Shown here: piece after piece, positions 53,576 to 64,000 of the stretch
Numbering within the stretch: position 1 is the first letter of the stretch
How the letters are laid out: each line of letters opens with the position of its first letter
Assembly: GCA_011391495.1 (NCBI GenBank)
Contig: JAABQK010000011.1
Coordinates: forward strand, 1 to 64,000
DNA length: 64,000 nucleotides
Direction of reading: 5' to 3'
Source of the DNA: Hydrogenophaga sp.
GTDB lineage: Bacteria; Pseudomonadota; Gammaproteobacteria; Burkholderiales; Burkholderiaceae_C
Translations under genes and position numbers: made by a program
Notes under the pieces: generated by a model
Database searches by the model: none
The model's input: only the letters and a program-made list of their open reading frames with translations
What the model was told of the DNA's origin: nothing

Positions 53576-55411
53576 TCAGTCTTCCAGCTGCGACAGATCG
53601 CGCACCGCCCCTTTGTCGGCTGACATCACCAGCTTGGCATACGCCTTGAGCGCAGCCGACACCTTGCGTTTGCGCGGCTGCGCGGGCTTCCAGCCCCTGA
53701 TGTCCTGATCGGCACGGCGCTTGGCCAGCTCTTCCTCGGACAGCAGCACATCGATGCGGCGGTTGGGAATGTCGATGCGGATCCGGTCACCGTTGCGCAC
53801 GAGACCGATGGCGCCGCCGGCCGCTGCTTCGGGCGACACGTGGCCAATGGACAGGCCCGAGGTGCCACCCGAGAAACGGCCATCGGTCAGCAGCGCGCAG
53901 GCCTTGCCCAGTCCCTTGGACTTGATGTACGACGTGGGGTACAGCATCTCCTGCATGCCTGGGCCACCCTTGGGGCCTTCGTAGCGCACGATCACGACGT
54001 CACCGGCCTTGACCTGGTCTTCCAGGATATGGGCCACGGCCTCGTCCTGCGACTCGGTCACATGGGCCGGACCTTCGAACACCATGAGCGCGTCGTCGAC
54101 TCCGGCCGTCTTCACCACGCAACCGTCGAGCGCGATGTTGCCGTACAGCACGGCCAAGCCACCCTCTTGCGAGAATGCGTGATCACCCGAACGGATGCAA
54201 CCCTCGGCGCGATCGGTGTCCAGGCTCGACCAGCGGGTCTTTTGGCTGAATGCCACCTGGGTCGGGATGCCGGCGGGGCCGGCCTTGTAAAACGTCTGCA
54301 CCTCGGCACTGGGTTCGCGCACGATGTCCCACTGGTCCAGCGCATCCTTCATCGTCTTCGAATACACCGTGGGCACGTCGGTGTGAAGCTTGCCGGCACG
54401 GTCCAGCTCGCCGAGGATGCCCATGATGCCGCCGGCGCGGTGCACGTCTTCGATATGGTATTTCTGCGTGTTCGGTGCGACCTTGCACAGCTGTGGCACC
54501 GAGCGCGAGAGCCGGTCGATGTCCTTCAGGGTGAAGTCGATCTCCGCCTCCTGCGCGATGGCCAGGATGTGCAGGATGGTGTTGGTCGAGCCGCCCATGG
54601 CGATGTCGAGCGTGATGGCGTTTTCAAATGCCTTGAAACCCATGGAGCGCGGCAAGACGGACTCGTCGTCCTGCTCGTAGTAGCGCTTGCACAGCTCCAC
54701 CGCGACACGCCCGGCGCGCCTGAACAGCTGTTCGCGGTCGGCGTGGGTGGCGACCACGGTGCCGTTGCCGGGCAGGGACAAGCCCAGCGCCTCGGTCAGG
54801 CAGTTCATCGAATTGGCGGTGAACATGCCCGAACAGGAGCCGCAAGTCGGGCAAGCCGAGCGCTCCACTTCGGCCACGTCTTCATCCGACACGTTGGGGT
54901 CAGCGGCCATCACCATCGCATCGATCAGATCGATCTTGAAAACGCCCAGTTTCGTCTTGCCGGCTTCCATCGGGCCGCCCGATACGAACACCACGGGGAT
55001 GTTCAGCCGCATCGCAGCCATCAGCATGCCGGGGGTGATCTTGTCGCAATTGGAGATGCAAACCAGCGCGTCGGCGCAATGGGCATTGACCATGTACTCG
55101 ACCGAGTCGGCAATGATGTCGCGACTGGGCAGTGAATACAGCATGCCGTCATGCCCCATGGCAATGCCGTCGTCCACCGCGATGGTGTTGAACTCCTTGG
55201 CCACACCGCCGGCCGCTTCAATTTCGCGCGCCACCAACTGACCCAGATCCTTCAGGTGCACGTGGCCGGGCACGAACTGGGTGAACGAATTGGCGATCGC
55301 GATGATGGGCTTGCTGAAGTCCTCGTCCTTCATGCCGGTGGCCCGCCAGAGTGAACGGGCACCCGCCATGTTGCGGCCGGCGGTGGATGTCTTGGAGCGA
55401 TAGGCTGGCAT
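53576..55411 (-). CDS. ilvD: Dihydroxy-acid dehydratase
   Basis: A 611-aa iron-sulfur dehydratase in valine/isoleucine/leucine synthesis. Cluster ligands are in [10 protein letters not shown] and [18 protein letters not shown], with [20 protein letters not shown] near the C-terminus. Length is standard. ATG 55411 follows the family start [19 protein letters not shown]. No leader peptide with enough branched-chain codons was found upstream. Confidence 0.97.
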   Translation of the reverse strand: MPAYRSKTSTAGRNMAGARSLWRATGMKDEDFSKPIIAIANSFTQFVPGHVHLKDLGQLVAREIEAAGGVAKEFNTIAVDDGIAMGHDGMLYSLPSRDIIADSVEYMVNAHCADALVCISNCDKITPGMLMAAMRLNIPVVFVSGGPMEAGKTKLGVFKIDLIDAMVMAADPNVSDEDVAEVERSACPTCGSCSGMFTANSMNCLTEALGLSLPGNGTVVATHADREQLFRRAGRVAVELCKRYYEQDDESVLPRSMGFKAFENAITLDIAMGGSTNTILHILAIAQEAEIDFTLKDIDRLSRSVPQLCKVAPNTQKYHIEDVHRAGGIMGILGELDRAGKLHTDVPTVYSKTMKDALDQWDIVREPSAEVQTFYKAGPAGIPTQVAFSQKTRWSSLDTDRAEGCIRSGDHAFSQEGGLAVLYGNIALDGCVVKTAGVDDALMVFEGPAHVTESQDEAVAHILEDQVKAGDVVIVRYEGPKGGPGMQEMLYPTSYIKSKGLGKACALLTDGRFSGGTSGLSIGHVSPEAAAGGAIGLVRNGDRIRIDIPNRRIDVLLSEEELAKRRADQDIRGWKPAQPRKRKVSAALKAYAKLVMSADKGAVRDLSQLED

Positions 55412-55540
55412 GGTGTTTCTTTGTTTTCAGACGCAGTGAAGGAAGACAGAATTATGTCCCAGCCCCTTCTGCGCCATCGCGGTCGGACGCCGCGACCCCG
55501 ACGGGGCCGTGGACTCCACCCGGCCGCCGGGTGGTTGCCT

Positions 55541-55780
55541 TCAGCGGCGCCTGCTTTTGATGCCGAGCGCCTCGCGCTGCTTGTCGATGCGGTCCTGTTT
55601 TTTCTGGTCCATCTTTTCCATGGCCTTGCGCTTGGTGTACCCCGTGGCATCGGCCCAGGCCCACCAGGCCACCGCCAGTGCAAAAGGTGAAAGCACCCAC
55701 CACCAAGAGAGCTCGGCGACGAAACCGATCTGCAGATACTTCAACAGCATCAGGACCATGCCCGCAATCAACAAATACAT
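55541..55780 (-). CDS. Small Trp-rich membrane protein
   Basis: A 79-aa protein with two close helices holding six Trp residues (ELSWWWVLSPFALAVAWWAW), then a charged, Lys/Arg-rich helix (TKRKAMEKMDQKKQDRIDKQ). It matches the TIGR04438-type small Trp-rich proteins of Burkholderiales; function unknown. GGAGGGTGTG precedes ATG 55780, which is preferred over an open frame 12 codons longer. Confidence 0.85.
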   Translation of the reverse strand: MYLLIAGMVLMLLKYLQIGFVAELSWWWVLSPFALAVAWWAWADATGYTKRKAMEKMDQKKQDRIDKQREALGIKSRRR

Positions 55781-55901
55781 CACACCCTCCGGTAAAGGCC
55801 CGATAAAGCCCGGCAAGAAACTGTAACCGAGCGTATCAAGGACGCCCGAATCGCTAAAATCACGGCTGTGAGCTTCTCACTTCATCCACAAGGACAACAC
55901 C

Positions 55902-56207
55902 ATGAAACGCGCTCTCCTGATTATGGCCGCGATGGCCGCCATCTCCGCTCCTGCCCTGGCCGACGAAGCCCTGGCCAAGAGCAAGAACTGCATGGCCTGC
56001 CATGCCGCTGACAAGAAGCTGGTGGGCCCCGCCTACAAGGACGTGGCCAAGAAGTACGCTGGTGACGCCAAAGCCGCCGACATGCTGGCCACCAAGATCG
56101 TCAAGGGTGGCTCGGGTGTCTGGGGTGCCATCCCCATGCCCGCCAACACCCAGGTCAGCGATGCCGATGCCAAGAAGCTGGCCGCCTGGGTCCTCAGCCT
56201 GAAGTAA
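55902..56207 (+). CDS. Class I cytochrome c (c551/c552-like)
   Basis: A 101-aa periplasmic monohaem cytochrome. Signal peptide with cleavage near ALA-DEA (about residue 20), haem site CMACH (30-34), then [14 protein letters not shown] and the Met ligand in GAIPMPAN (about 79). It can feed electrons to the cbb3 oxidase; the pairing is inferred. Short 5' gap from the Trp-rich gene (divergent), terminator after it. Confidence 0.94.
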   Translation: MKRALLIMAAMAAISAPALADEALAKSKNCMACHAADKKLVGPAYKDVAKKYAGDAKAADMLATKIVKGGSGVWGAIPMPANTQVSDADAKKLAAWVLSLK

Positions 56208-56224
56208 TCGCTTCTTGTGCTCAA

Positions 56225-56257
56225 CAAAAAACCCGCTGGATCCCAGCGGGTTTTTTG
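56225..56257. terminator. Bidirectional terminator between cytochrome c gene and acs
   Basis: A perfect 15-bp inverted repeat (56225-56239, 56243-56257), ATC loop, with A6 and T6 arms. Serves the convergent cytochrome c and acs genes. Confidence 0.9.
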
Positions 56258-56290
56258 TCGTCTGGCGCCTGACGGCGCCAGCGGCTGGGA

Positions 56291-58285
<1,995 letters not shown>

Positions 58286-58498
58286 GGGGCAGTCTCCTCT
58301 GGGGGTGTGGTAACAGTGAACTCGGCGAATGTGCGCAAAGGCTCTTACGAGCCGCTTACTTGCGCACAGTAGCACGCGACGCCGGATAGAGGCCAGGCCC
58401 TTCGTGACGGGCCGACCGGCCGATGAAAACGGCGTGGGGGCCTACAATCCCGACTCAACAGCCTGGCCCCATCCCGGGTCCTTTTCCTCTCTGCCTAC

Positions 58499-59098
58499 AT
58501 GAGCCAAATTCCCCCACCCAACCGCACCATTCAGGCTCTGCCGAACCTGATCTTTGCCAGCCGCTGGCTGCAACTGCCGCTCTATCTCGGTCTGATTCTT
58601 GCGCAGGGCATCTACGTCTTCCATTTCTGGGTCGAACTGGTTCACCTGATCGAGGCAGCGTTCGGCAACAAGGACGCACTGGCTGCACTCGTCAAGAGCA
58701 TCGGCTACAAAGAGTCCTTTGAGGTGACCGCCCTCAACGAAACCATCATCATGCTGGTGGTGCTGGCGCTGATCGACGTGGTCATGATCTCCAACCTGCT
58801 GATCATGGTGATCGTGGGCGGTTATGAAACCTTCGTCAGTCGCATGCACCTGGAGAACCACCCCGACCAGCCCGAATGGCTGAGCCATGTGAACGCCTCC
58901 GTGCTGAAAGTCAAGCTGGCCACCGCCATCATCGGGATCTCGTCCATCCACCTGCTCAAGACCTTCATCAACGCCGCCAACTACGAGGAAAAGGTGCTGA
59001 TGTGGCAGACCATCATCCACGTGGTCTTCCTGCTCAGCGCCATGGCGATTGCCATGACCGATCGGTTGATGAGCAAACCGGCGGGCAGCGACCACTGA
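58499..59098 (+). CDS. UPF0114/YqhA-family membrane protein
   Basis: A 199-aa protein with four predicted helices (about 22-45, 75-105, 130-150 and 165-185). The family-typical features ASRWLQLPLYLGLILAQGIY, NETIIMLVVLALIDVVMISNLL and VIVGGYETFVSR are clear. The function is unknown. A TACAAT hexamer at 58443-58448 is a possible -10. The 213-bp gap to acs holds promoters for both divergent genes but no recognisable operator. Confidence 0.9.
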   Translation: MSQIPPPNRTIQALPNLIFASRWLQLPLYLGLILAQGIYVFHFWVELVHLIEAAFGNKDALAALVKSIGYKESFEVTALNETIIMLVVLALIDVVMISNLLIMVIVGGYETFVSRMHLENHPDQPEWLSHVNASVLKVKLATAIIGISSIHLLKTFINAANYEEKVLMWQTIIHVVFLLSAMAIAMTDRLMSKPAGSDH

Positions 59099-59122
59099 AC
59101 CTTCAGCGGGCTCGCTGCCCGG

Positions 59123-59148
59123 ATGCGGCCGCGAAGGCCGCATTTTTT
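59123..59148 (+). terminator. Terminator after the UPF0114 gene
   Basis: An 8-bp stem (59123-59130, 59136-59143) with a GCGAA loop, then TTTTTT on the plus strand, 24 bp after the stop. Confidence 0.85.
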
Positions 59149-59165
59149 CTGCCGTTTGATCGCCC

Positions 59166-60551
59166 TCAGCGTCCCACCATCCGTTCCGGCACCACCCAGC
59201 GGTCAAATTCTTCAGCCGAGACATGGCCCAGCACCAGCGCGGCTTCGCGCAGGGTCATGCCGTCCCGGTGCGCTCTCTTCGCGATCGCGGCAGCCCGGTC
59301 GTAGCCGATGTGAGGGTTCAGCGCGGTGACCAGCATCAGGGACCGCTCCAGCAACTCGGCGATGCGTTCGCGGTTCGGCTCGATGCCCACAGCGCAGTGG
59401 TGGTTAAAGCTCGCCATGCCGTCGGCCAGTAGCCGCACGCTCTGCAGGAAGTTGTGCGCCACCATTGGGCGGAACACGTTGAGTTCAAAGTGACCCGAGG
59501 CTCCACCGATGTTGATCGCCACATCGTTGCCCATCACCTGGCAACACAGCATGGTTAGCGCCTCGCACTGAGTCGGGTTCACCTTGCCTGGCATGATGGA
59601 TGAGCCAGGCTCGTTCTCGGGGATTGACAGTTCGCCCAGTCCGCTGCGCGGGCCGCTGGCGAGCCAGCGCACGTCGTTGGCGATCTTCATCAGGCTCGCC
59701 GCCAGGCCTTTGAGCACGCCGTGGGCGTGCACCAGCCCGTCGCAGCTGGCCAGCGCTTCGAACTTGTTGGGCGCGCTCACCAGCGGCAGCCCGGTATGGC
59801 GGGCCAGTTCGGCCGCCACCTGCTCCCCAAAGCCCTGTGGCGCATTGAGCCCGGTACCGACTGCCGTGCCTCCCAGTGCCAGCTCGCACAGGTGCGGCAA
59901 GGCGGCGCGCACATGGCGCTCGGCATGCAGCAGCTGCGCCACCCAGCCCGACATCTCCTGCCCCAGCGTGATGGGCGTGGCATCCTGCAGGTGGGTGCGA
60001 CCGATCTTCACGATGTCGTCGAAAGCCACGGCCTTGGCTGCCAGGGTCTCGCGCAACCCCGCCAGGGCCGGCAGCAGCCGCAGCGTGAGCCCTTCCACTG
60101 CAGCCAGGTGCATGGCGGAGGGGAACACGTCGTTGGACGACTGGCTCCGGTTCACGTCGTCGTTCGGATGCAGCAGGCGCCCTTCCCCGCGCGCACCACC
60201 CAGCAGCTCGCTGGCGCGGTTGGCCAGCACCTCGTTCATGTTCATGTTCGTCTGCGTGCCCGACCCGGTCTGCCACACCACCAGCGGGAACTCGGCATCA
60301 CACCGCCCGGCGATCACCTCGTCGGCCGCGGCCATGATCGCCTGCGCTTTCTCCCCGGCCAGCCCGGCCAGCGAGCGGTTCACCACCGCACAGGCACGCT
60401 TAACTCGGGCCAGTGCATGGATCAATTCAACCGGCATGTGCTCACCGGAGATGTCGAAGTGTTCGAGCGAGCGCTGGGTCTGCGCGCCCCACAGGCGGTC
60501 GGCGGGCACCTTGATCGGCCCCATGCTGTCGGATTCGGTCCGGGTGTCCAT
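59166..60551 (-). CDS. fumC: Fumarate hydratase, class II
   Basis: A 461-aa iron-independent fumarase of the aspartase/argininosuccinase superfamily. [19 protein letters not shown] and [16 protein letters not shown] are the signature segments; the catalytic Ser is in the latter. [13 protein letters not shown] holds the active His-equivalent region. GGAGAAGAGCC precedes ATG 60551; the open frame continues far upstream through the antisense of fumA and murI, but that part has no Fum features. Head-to-head with the class I enzyme. Confidence 0.96.
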   Translation of the reverse strand: MDTRTESDSMGPIKVPADRLWGAQTQRSLEHFDISGEHMPVELIHALARVKRACAVVNRSLAGLAGEKAQAIMAAADEVIAGRCDAEFPLVVWQTGSGTQTNMNMNEVLANRASELLGGARGEGRLLHPNDDVNRSQSSNDVFPSAMHLAAVEGLTLRLLPALAGLRETLAAKAVAFDDIVKIGRTHLQDATPITLGQEMSGWVAQLLHAERHVRAALPHLCELALGGTAVGTGLNAPQGFGEQVAAELARHTGLPLVSAPNKFEALASCDGLVHAHGVLKGLAASLMKIANDVRWLASGPRSGLGELSIPENEPGSSIMPGKVNPTQCEALTMLCCQVMGNDVAINIGGASGHFELNVFRPMVAHNFLQSVRLLADGMASFNHHCAVGIEPNRERIAELLERSLMLVTALNPHIGYDRAAAIAKRAHRDGMTLREAALVLGHVSAEEFDRWVVPERMVGR

Positions 60552-60683
60552 GGCTCTTCTCCAGTCGTCAGCCGTTGAAAGGCTCGGCCTGTCAAAATAA
60601 CAGGTTGATCCCACCGTAGCAGACCTTGCGCCGCGCCACCAGTGCGGCACCCGTTGTCCACGTCCACACCATTGCCCCACGCC

Positions 60684-62237
60684 ATGACCACGAGCATCCG
60701 CCAGAACGACCTGATCGAATCCGTCGCCGCCGCCCTGCAGTACATCAGCTACTACCACCCGGCTGACTACATCGCCCACCTGGCCCGCGCCTACGAACGC
60801 GAGCAGAGCGCCGCCGCCAAGGACGCGATCGCGCAGATCCTGACCAATAGCAAGATGAGCGCCACCGGCCACCGCCCGATCTGCCAGGACACCGGCATCG
60901 TCAACGTGTTCCTCAAGGTGGGCATGGACGTGCGCTGGGAAGGCTTCTCCGGCAGCCTGGACGACGCGATCAACGAAGGCGTGCGCCGCGGCTACAACCA
61001 CCCGGACAACACGCTGCGAGCCAGCGTGGTGGCCGACCCGCAGTTCGAGCGCAAGAACACCAAGGACAACACCCCGGCCGTGATCTTCACCGAGATCGTG
61101 CCGGGCAACACGGTGGAAGTGACCGTGGCGGCCAAGGGCGGCGGCTCCGAGAACAAGTCCAAGATGGTCATGCTCAACCCCGGTGACAACGTGGTCGACT
61201 GGGTGCTGAAGACCGTGCCGACCATGGGCGCCGGCTGGTGCCCGCCGGGCGTGCTGGGCATCGGCATCGGCGGCACCGCCGAAAAGGCCGTGCTCATGGC
61301 CAAGGAGAGCCTGATGGACGACCTGGACATGTACCAACTTCAGGCCAAGGCATCCAAAGGCGAAAAGCTCACCAAGGTCGAAGAAATGCGCCTGGAGCTG
61401 TATGAGAAGGTCAACGCGCTGGGCATTGGCGCGCAGGGCCTGGGCGGCCTGACCACCGTGCTTGACGTGAAAATCAAGATGTACCCCACGCACGCGGCCA
61501 GCAAGCCCGTGGCCATGATCCCGAACTGCGCCGCCACGCGCCATGCGCACTTCGTGCTCGACGGCAGCGGGCCTGTCTACATCGACCCGCCGAGCCTGGA
61601 CCTCTGGCCCGACGTGGCCTGGACGCCCGACTACGTCAAGAGCAAGAAGGTGAACCTCGACACGTTGACCCCCGCCGAAGTGGCGAGCTGGAAACCCGGC
61701 GACACCCTGCTGCTCAACGGCAAGATGCTCACCGGCCGCGACGCCGCGCACAAGCGCATCCAGGACATGCTGGCCAAGGGTGAAGAGCTGCCTGTCGACT
61801 TCACCAACCGCGTGATCTATTACGTCGGTCCGGTGGACCCGGTCAAGGGTGAAGCCGTAGGCCCCGCCGGCCCGACCACCGCCACGCGCATGGACGGTTT
61901 CACCGAAATGATGCTGGCACAGACCGGCCTGATCGCCATGATCGGCAAGGCCGAGCGCGGCCCGGTTGCGATCGAGGCGATCAAGAAGCACCAGTCGGCC
62001 TACCTCATGGCCGTGGGTGGCGCCGCCTATCTCGTCTCCAAGGCGATCAAGACCGCCAAGGTGGTGGGTTTTGCCGACCTCGGCATGGAGGCCATCTACG
62101 AGTTCGACGTGATCGACATGCCGGTCACCGTGGCGGTCGACGCCGGCGGCACCAGTGCCCACATCACCGGACCATCCGAGTGGAGCAAACGCATCGCCTC
62201 CGGCGAATTCAAGGGCATCACGGTGGCAACGGCTTGA
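60684..62237 (+). CDS. fumA: Fumarate hydratase, class I (iron-sulfur)
   Basis: A 517-aa [4Fe-4S] fumarase. The N-terminal alpha domain has cluster cysteines in [28 protein letters not shown] and [12 protein letters not shown]; the beta domain begins at about residue 330 and includes [19 protein letters not shown] 60684 is preferred over an open extension upstream. The last codons overlap murI. Class I enzymes are oxygen-labile, class II enzymes stable, so the two may serve different conditions. Confidence 0.95.
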   Translation: MTTSIRQNDLIESVAAALQYISYYHPADYIAHLARAYEREQSAAAKDAIAQILTNSKMSATGHRPICQDTGIVNVFLKVGMDVRWEGFSGSLDDAINEGVRRGYNHPDNTLRASVVADPQFERKNTKDNTPAVIFTEIVPGNTVEVTVAAKGGGSENKSKMVMLNPGDNVVDWVLKTVPTMGAGWCPPGVLGIGIGGTAEKAVLMAKESLMDDLDMYQLQAKASKGEKLTKVEEMRLELYEKVNALGIGAQGLGGLTTVLDVKIKMYPTHAASKPVAMIPNCAATRHAHFVLDGSGPVYIDPPSLDLWPDVAWTPDYVKSKKVNLDTLTPAEVASWKPGDTLLLNGKMLTGRDAAHKRIQDMLAKGEELPVDFTNRVIYYVGPVDPVKGEAVGPAGPTTATRMDGFTEMMLAQTGLIAMIGKAERGPVAIEAIKKHQSAYLMAVGGAAYLVSKAIKTAKVVGFADLGMEAIYEFDVIDMPVTVAVDAGGTSAHITGPSEWSKRIASGEFKGITVATA

Positions 62238-63055
62238 AGACCATCGGCGTTTTTGACAGCGGGGTGGGTGGCCTGAGTGTGTTGCGCGCCCTGCTGACAG
62301 AGATTCCGCAGGCGCATTTCGTCTATGTGGCCGACAGCGGTTACGCACCCTACGGTGAGCGCAGTGCGCAACAGGTGATCGACCGTGCGCAACGCATCAC
62401 CACCTACCTGCGAAGGAACCATGCCATCGATGCGCTGGTGGTGGCCTGCAACACGGCCACCGCGCTGGCGATCGAGAGCCTGCGGAGCAGGCACCCGGAC
62501 CTGCCCATCGTGGGTGTGGAGCCTGCGCTCAAACCTGCGGCTGCCATCACCCGCACCGGGCATGTCGGCGTTCTCGCCACGCGCGGCACCATCGAGAGCG
62601 AGCGCTTCGCCCGCCTGCGAGCCCGCACACAAGCCGACACCACCGCCCCGCTGCACTTCAGTTGCCAGGCCTGCGACGGACTGGCCGATGCGATTGAGCG
62701 GGGTGACTCGGCGACCACGGAGATGCTGTGCGAACGCTATGTGCACGCACTGCAGTCGGGCACACACACGACCGAACCCATGGACACGCTGGTGCTGGGC
62801 TGCACGCACTACCCCTTCGCCACCGAAGAACTGAGCCGATGGTGCGGGCCTGGCGTGACACTGGTGGAAACCGGGGTACCGGTGGCGAGGCGTACCCGGG
62901 ACGTGTTGAAGATGGGAAAGGCGGAGGCAGAAACGGACGACGGACGCCACGGCGCGGCGTTGACGCTACTCTCCACTGGCGATCCGGCTGCACTCGCCGC
63001 CGCAGCCCATCGCTGGCTGGGTACCCAGGTCAGCGCCAGCAGCCTCAAGGACTGA
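62234..63055 (+). CDS. murI: Glutamate racemase, TTG start
   Basis: A 273-aa cofactor-independent enzyme making D-glutamate for peptidoglycan. [14 protein letters not shown], the catalytic Cys in ACNTATALA and the second Cys in [10 protein letters not shown] are intact. The TTG at 62234 overlaps the fumA stop (TTGA), and it starts the conserved sequence [12 protein letters not shown] directly; no ATG is available at that place. Translation is probably coupled to fumA, an unusual pairing of a TCA-cycle and a cell-wall gene. Confidence 0.94.
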   Translation: MKTIGVFDSGVGGLSVLRALLTEIPQAHFVYVADSGYAPYGERSAQQVIDRAQRITTYLRRNHAIDALVVACNTATALAIESLRSRHPDLPIVGVEPALKPAAAITRTGHVGVLATRGTIESERFARLRARTQADTTAPLHFSCQACDGLADAIERGDSATTEMLCERYVHALQSGTHTTEPMDTLVLGCTHYPFATEELSRWCGPGVTLVETGVPVARRTRDVLKMGKAEAETDDGRHGAALTLLSTGDPAALAAAAHRWLGTQVSASSLKD

Positions 63056-63151
63056 GCCTCCACCAGGGAACCGTGAGCATTGCAGGTTCCCCGGACCCAC
63101 CGCATGATCCTTTGCGGCCTTTTTCCCGACTGGAGAAAAATAGGGTGTCGA

Positions 63152-64000
63152 TCAGTCTGAGGCGAGGGCCGCCTCACGCCCACGTCCCATGTTCACCGGC
63201 AGCAGCAACACCAGCCCCACCAGGAACAGCACCGCAGTCGAGCCAATGGCCAGCCGTTGATTGCCACCGGTCATCCAGGTGATGGCCCCGTAGCTCAGCG
63301 GTCCGATGATGCTGGCCAGTCTCGTGGCAAAGGTCCACAAGCCATAAAACTCGGCAAGTTGTTTCGGCGGCGCCAGCATGCCCGCCATGGCCCGGCCGGA
63401 GGACTGGCTGGATCCCATGCACAGTCCGGCGATCGCTGCAGCGTACCAGAACCCCCCCTTGGTGGTGGTGAGCGCGGCGATCACGCAGGTCGCCATCCAA
63501 CCCACCAGCGTGATGCCCAGCGCCAGCTTGTGGCCCAGGCGGTCCTGCCAGTAGCCGAACGCGAACGCTCCCAGCGCCGCAGCAATGTTCAGCACAAAGA
63601 TCAGCACCATGGTCTCCTGCTGTACAAAGCCGATCACCTGCTCCGCATAGATCGCCGCCAGCGTGATGGCCACCGCCACCCCGCCCTGGTAGGCCACCGC
63701 ACAGGCGAGCAGCCACATGAAATCGCGGTAGCGCCGAGCGTTCCGGAAAGTGGTTCGCAGCTGGCGCAGCGAGGCGAGCAGCCCACCTGCAGCTTTTGAC
63801 GGATCGGGTAACGCACGCTCGCGCAGCAGGCTCAGCGTGAACAGTGCCGCAACGGCGAAGATACCGGCGGTGATGAGCATCGTGACCGGCACGAACTGGG
63901 CTGCTGTCTGCCCCAGGGATTGGGCCCACAGCACATAGGCCAGACTCAGGCCCAAGGCCAGCATGCCCCCGAAATAGCCGAAGCTCCAGCCCCAACCGCT
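63152..64000 (-). CDS. MFS transporter (UMF1-like), N-terminus beyond window
   Basis: The visible 282 codons are open to the window edge. They show about eight helices in MFS arrangement, with the inter-half loop RALPDPSKAAGGLLASLRQLRTTFRN and a second-half motif-A-like FGYWQDRLGHKLAL. Overall pattern and GLCMGSSQSSGRAMAGMLAP favour the UMF1/Vacuole-effluxer-like branch often found in proteobacteria near housekeeping genes. Substrate unknown. The 96-bp gap to murI holds a dyad (GGGAACC/GGTTCCC, about 63066-63091). Confidence 0.8.
   Translation of the reverse strand, partial: SGWGWSFGYFGGMLALGLSLAYVLWAQSLGQTAAQFVPVTMLITAGIFAVAALFTLSLLRERALPDPSKAAGGLLASLRQLRTTFRNARRYRDFMWLLACAVAYQGGVAVAITLAAIYAEQVIGFVQQETMVLIFVLNIAAALGAFAFGYWQDRLGHKLALGITLVGWMATCVIAALTTTKGGFWYAAAIAGLCMGSSQSSGRAMAGMLAPPKQLAEFYGLWTFATRLASIIGPLSYGAITWMTGGNQRLAIGSTAVLFLVGLVLLLPVNMGRGREAALASD

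Noticed and set aside
55430-55480. A 16-codon minus-strand ORF (MAQKGLGHNSVFLHCV) before ilvD as a branched-chain leader peptide
   Set aside because: Only two Leu and two Val, not clustered, and no terminator hairpin with T-run between it and ilvD.
59166-62348. A 1060-codon minus-strand open frame running from fumC back across fumA and murI
   Set aside because: Only the part to ATG 60551 has fumarase motifs and it has its own Shine-Dalgarno; the remainder is the GC-rich antisense of fumA.

Overview
The window is a GC-rich chromosomal segment from a betaproteobacterium, most likely a Comamonadaceae member close to Hydrogenophaga. That placement is inferred from the thrS-infC-rpmI-rplT-pheS-pheT-ihfA-merR-tRNA-Pro block, a phaCAB operon, a small Trp-rich protein typical of Burkholderiales, a complete cbb3 oxidase locus and a sulfide:quinone oxidoreductase. 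It has about 65 genes and no phage, transposase or CRISPR array.

Layout. 1-10 kb: the end of a DyP peroxidase, a type I sulfide:quinone oxidoreductase behind an FNR-like box, FKBP and dusA, the phaC-phaA-phaB polyhydroxybutyrate operon, pgeF-maiA and an enoyl-CoA hydratase. 10-15.3 kb: a minus-strand operon of an AMP-forming ligase, E1 alpha, E1 beta and E2 of a 2-oxoacid dehydrogenase-type complex and a stand-alone acyl carrier protein, with no E3. 16-18.5 kb: an archaeal-type AMP-phosphorylase-like protein coupled to a divergent PRPP synthetase. 18.6-24.6 kb: a GntR regulator divergent from a catabolic cluster (Rieske oxygenase, glutamine-synthetase-like ligase, ferredoxin, FAH-family hydrolase, TRAP binding protein).

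25-33.7 kb is the translation block. infC appears to start with ATA, a 13-residue Thr-rich leader peptide and an attenuator-like hairpin precede thrS, and another terminator precedes pheS. 34-36 kb holds aceA and an unusually AT-rich 400-bp control region with two families of dyad repeats.

37-49 kb is a microaerobic respiration island: a SafE-like protein, hemN, fnr, then ccoNOQP-G-H, ccoS, ccoI and uspA. Three FNR-type boxes lie here and a fourth lies before sqr, so the fnr product probably runs a local regulon. ccoO carries an extra C-terminal OmpA-like domain. ccoQ and ccoS (45 aa each) were read directly from the sequence.

49-64 kb: a MatB-like ligase / enoyl-CoA hydratase / Bug-type binding protein operon, lgt, ilvD, a small cytochrome c, acs, a UPF0114 membrane protein, head-to-head class II and class I fumarases, murI starting at a TTG that overlaps the fumarase stop, and a partial MFS transporter. 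Together the genes describe a PHB-storing, respiratory organism using organic acids, acetate and sulfide, with oxygen-responsive terminal oxidase control.
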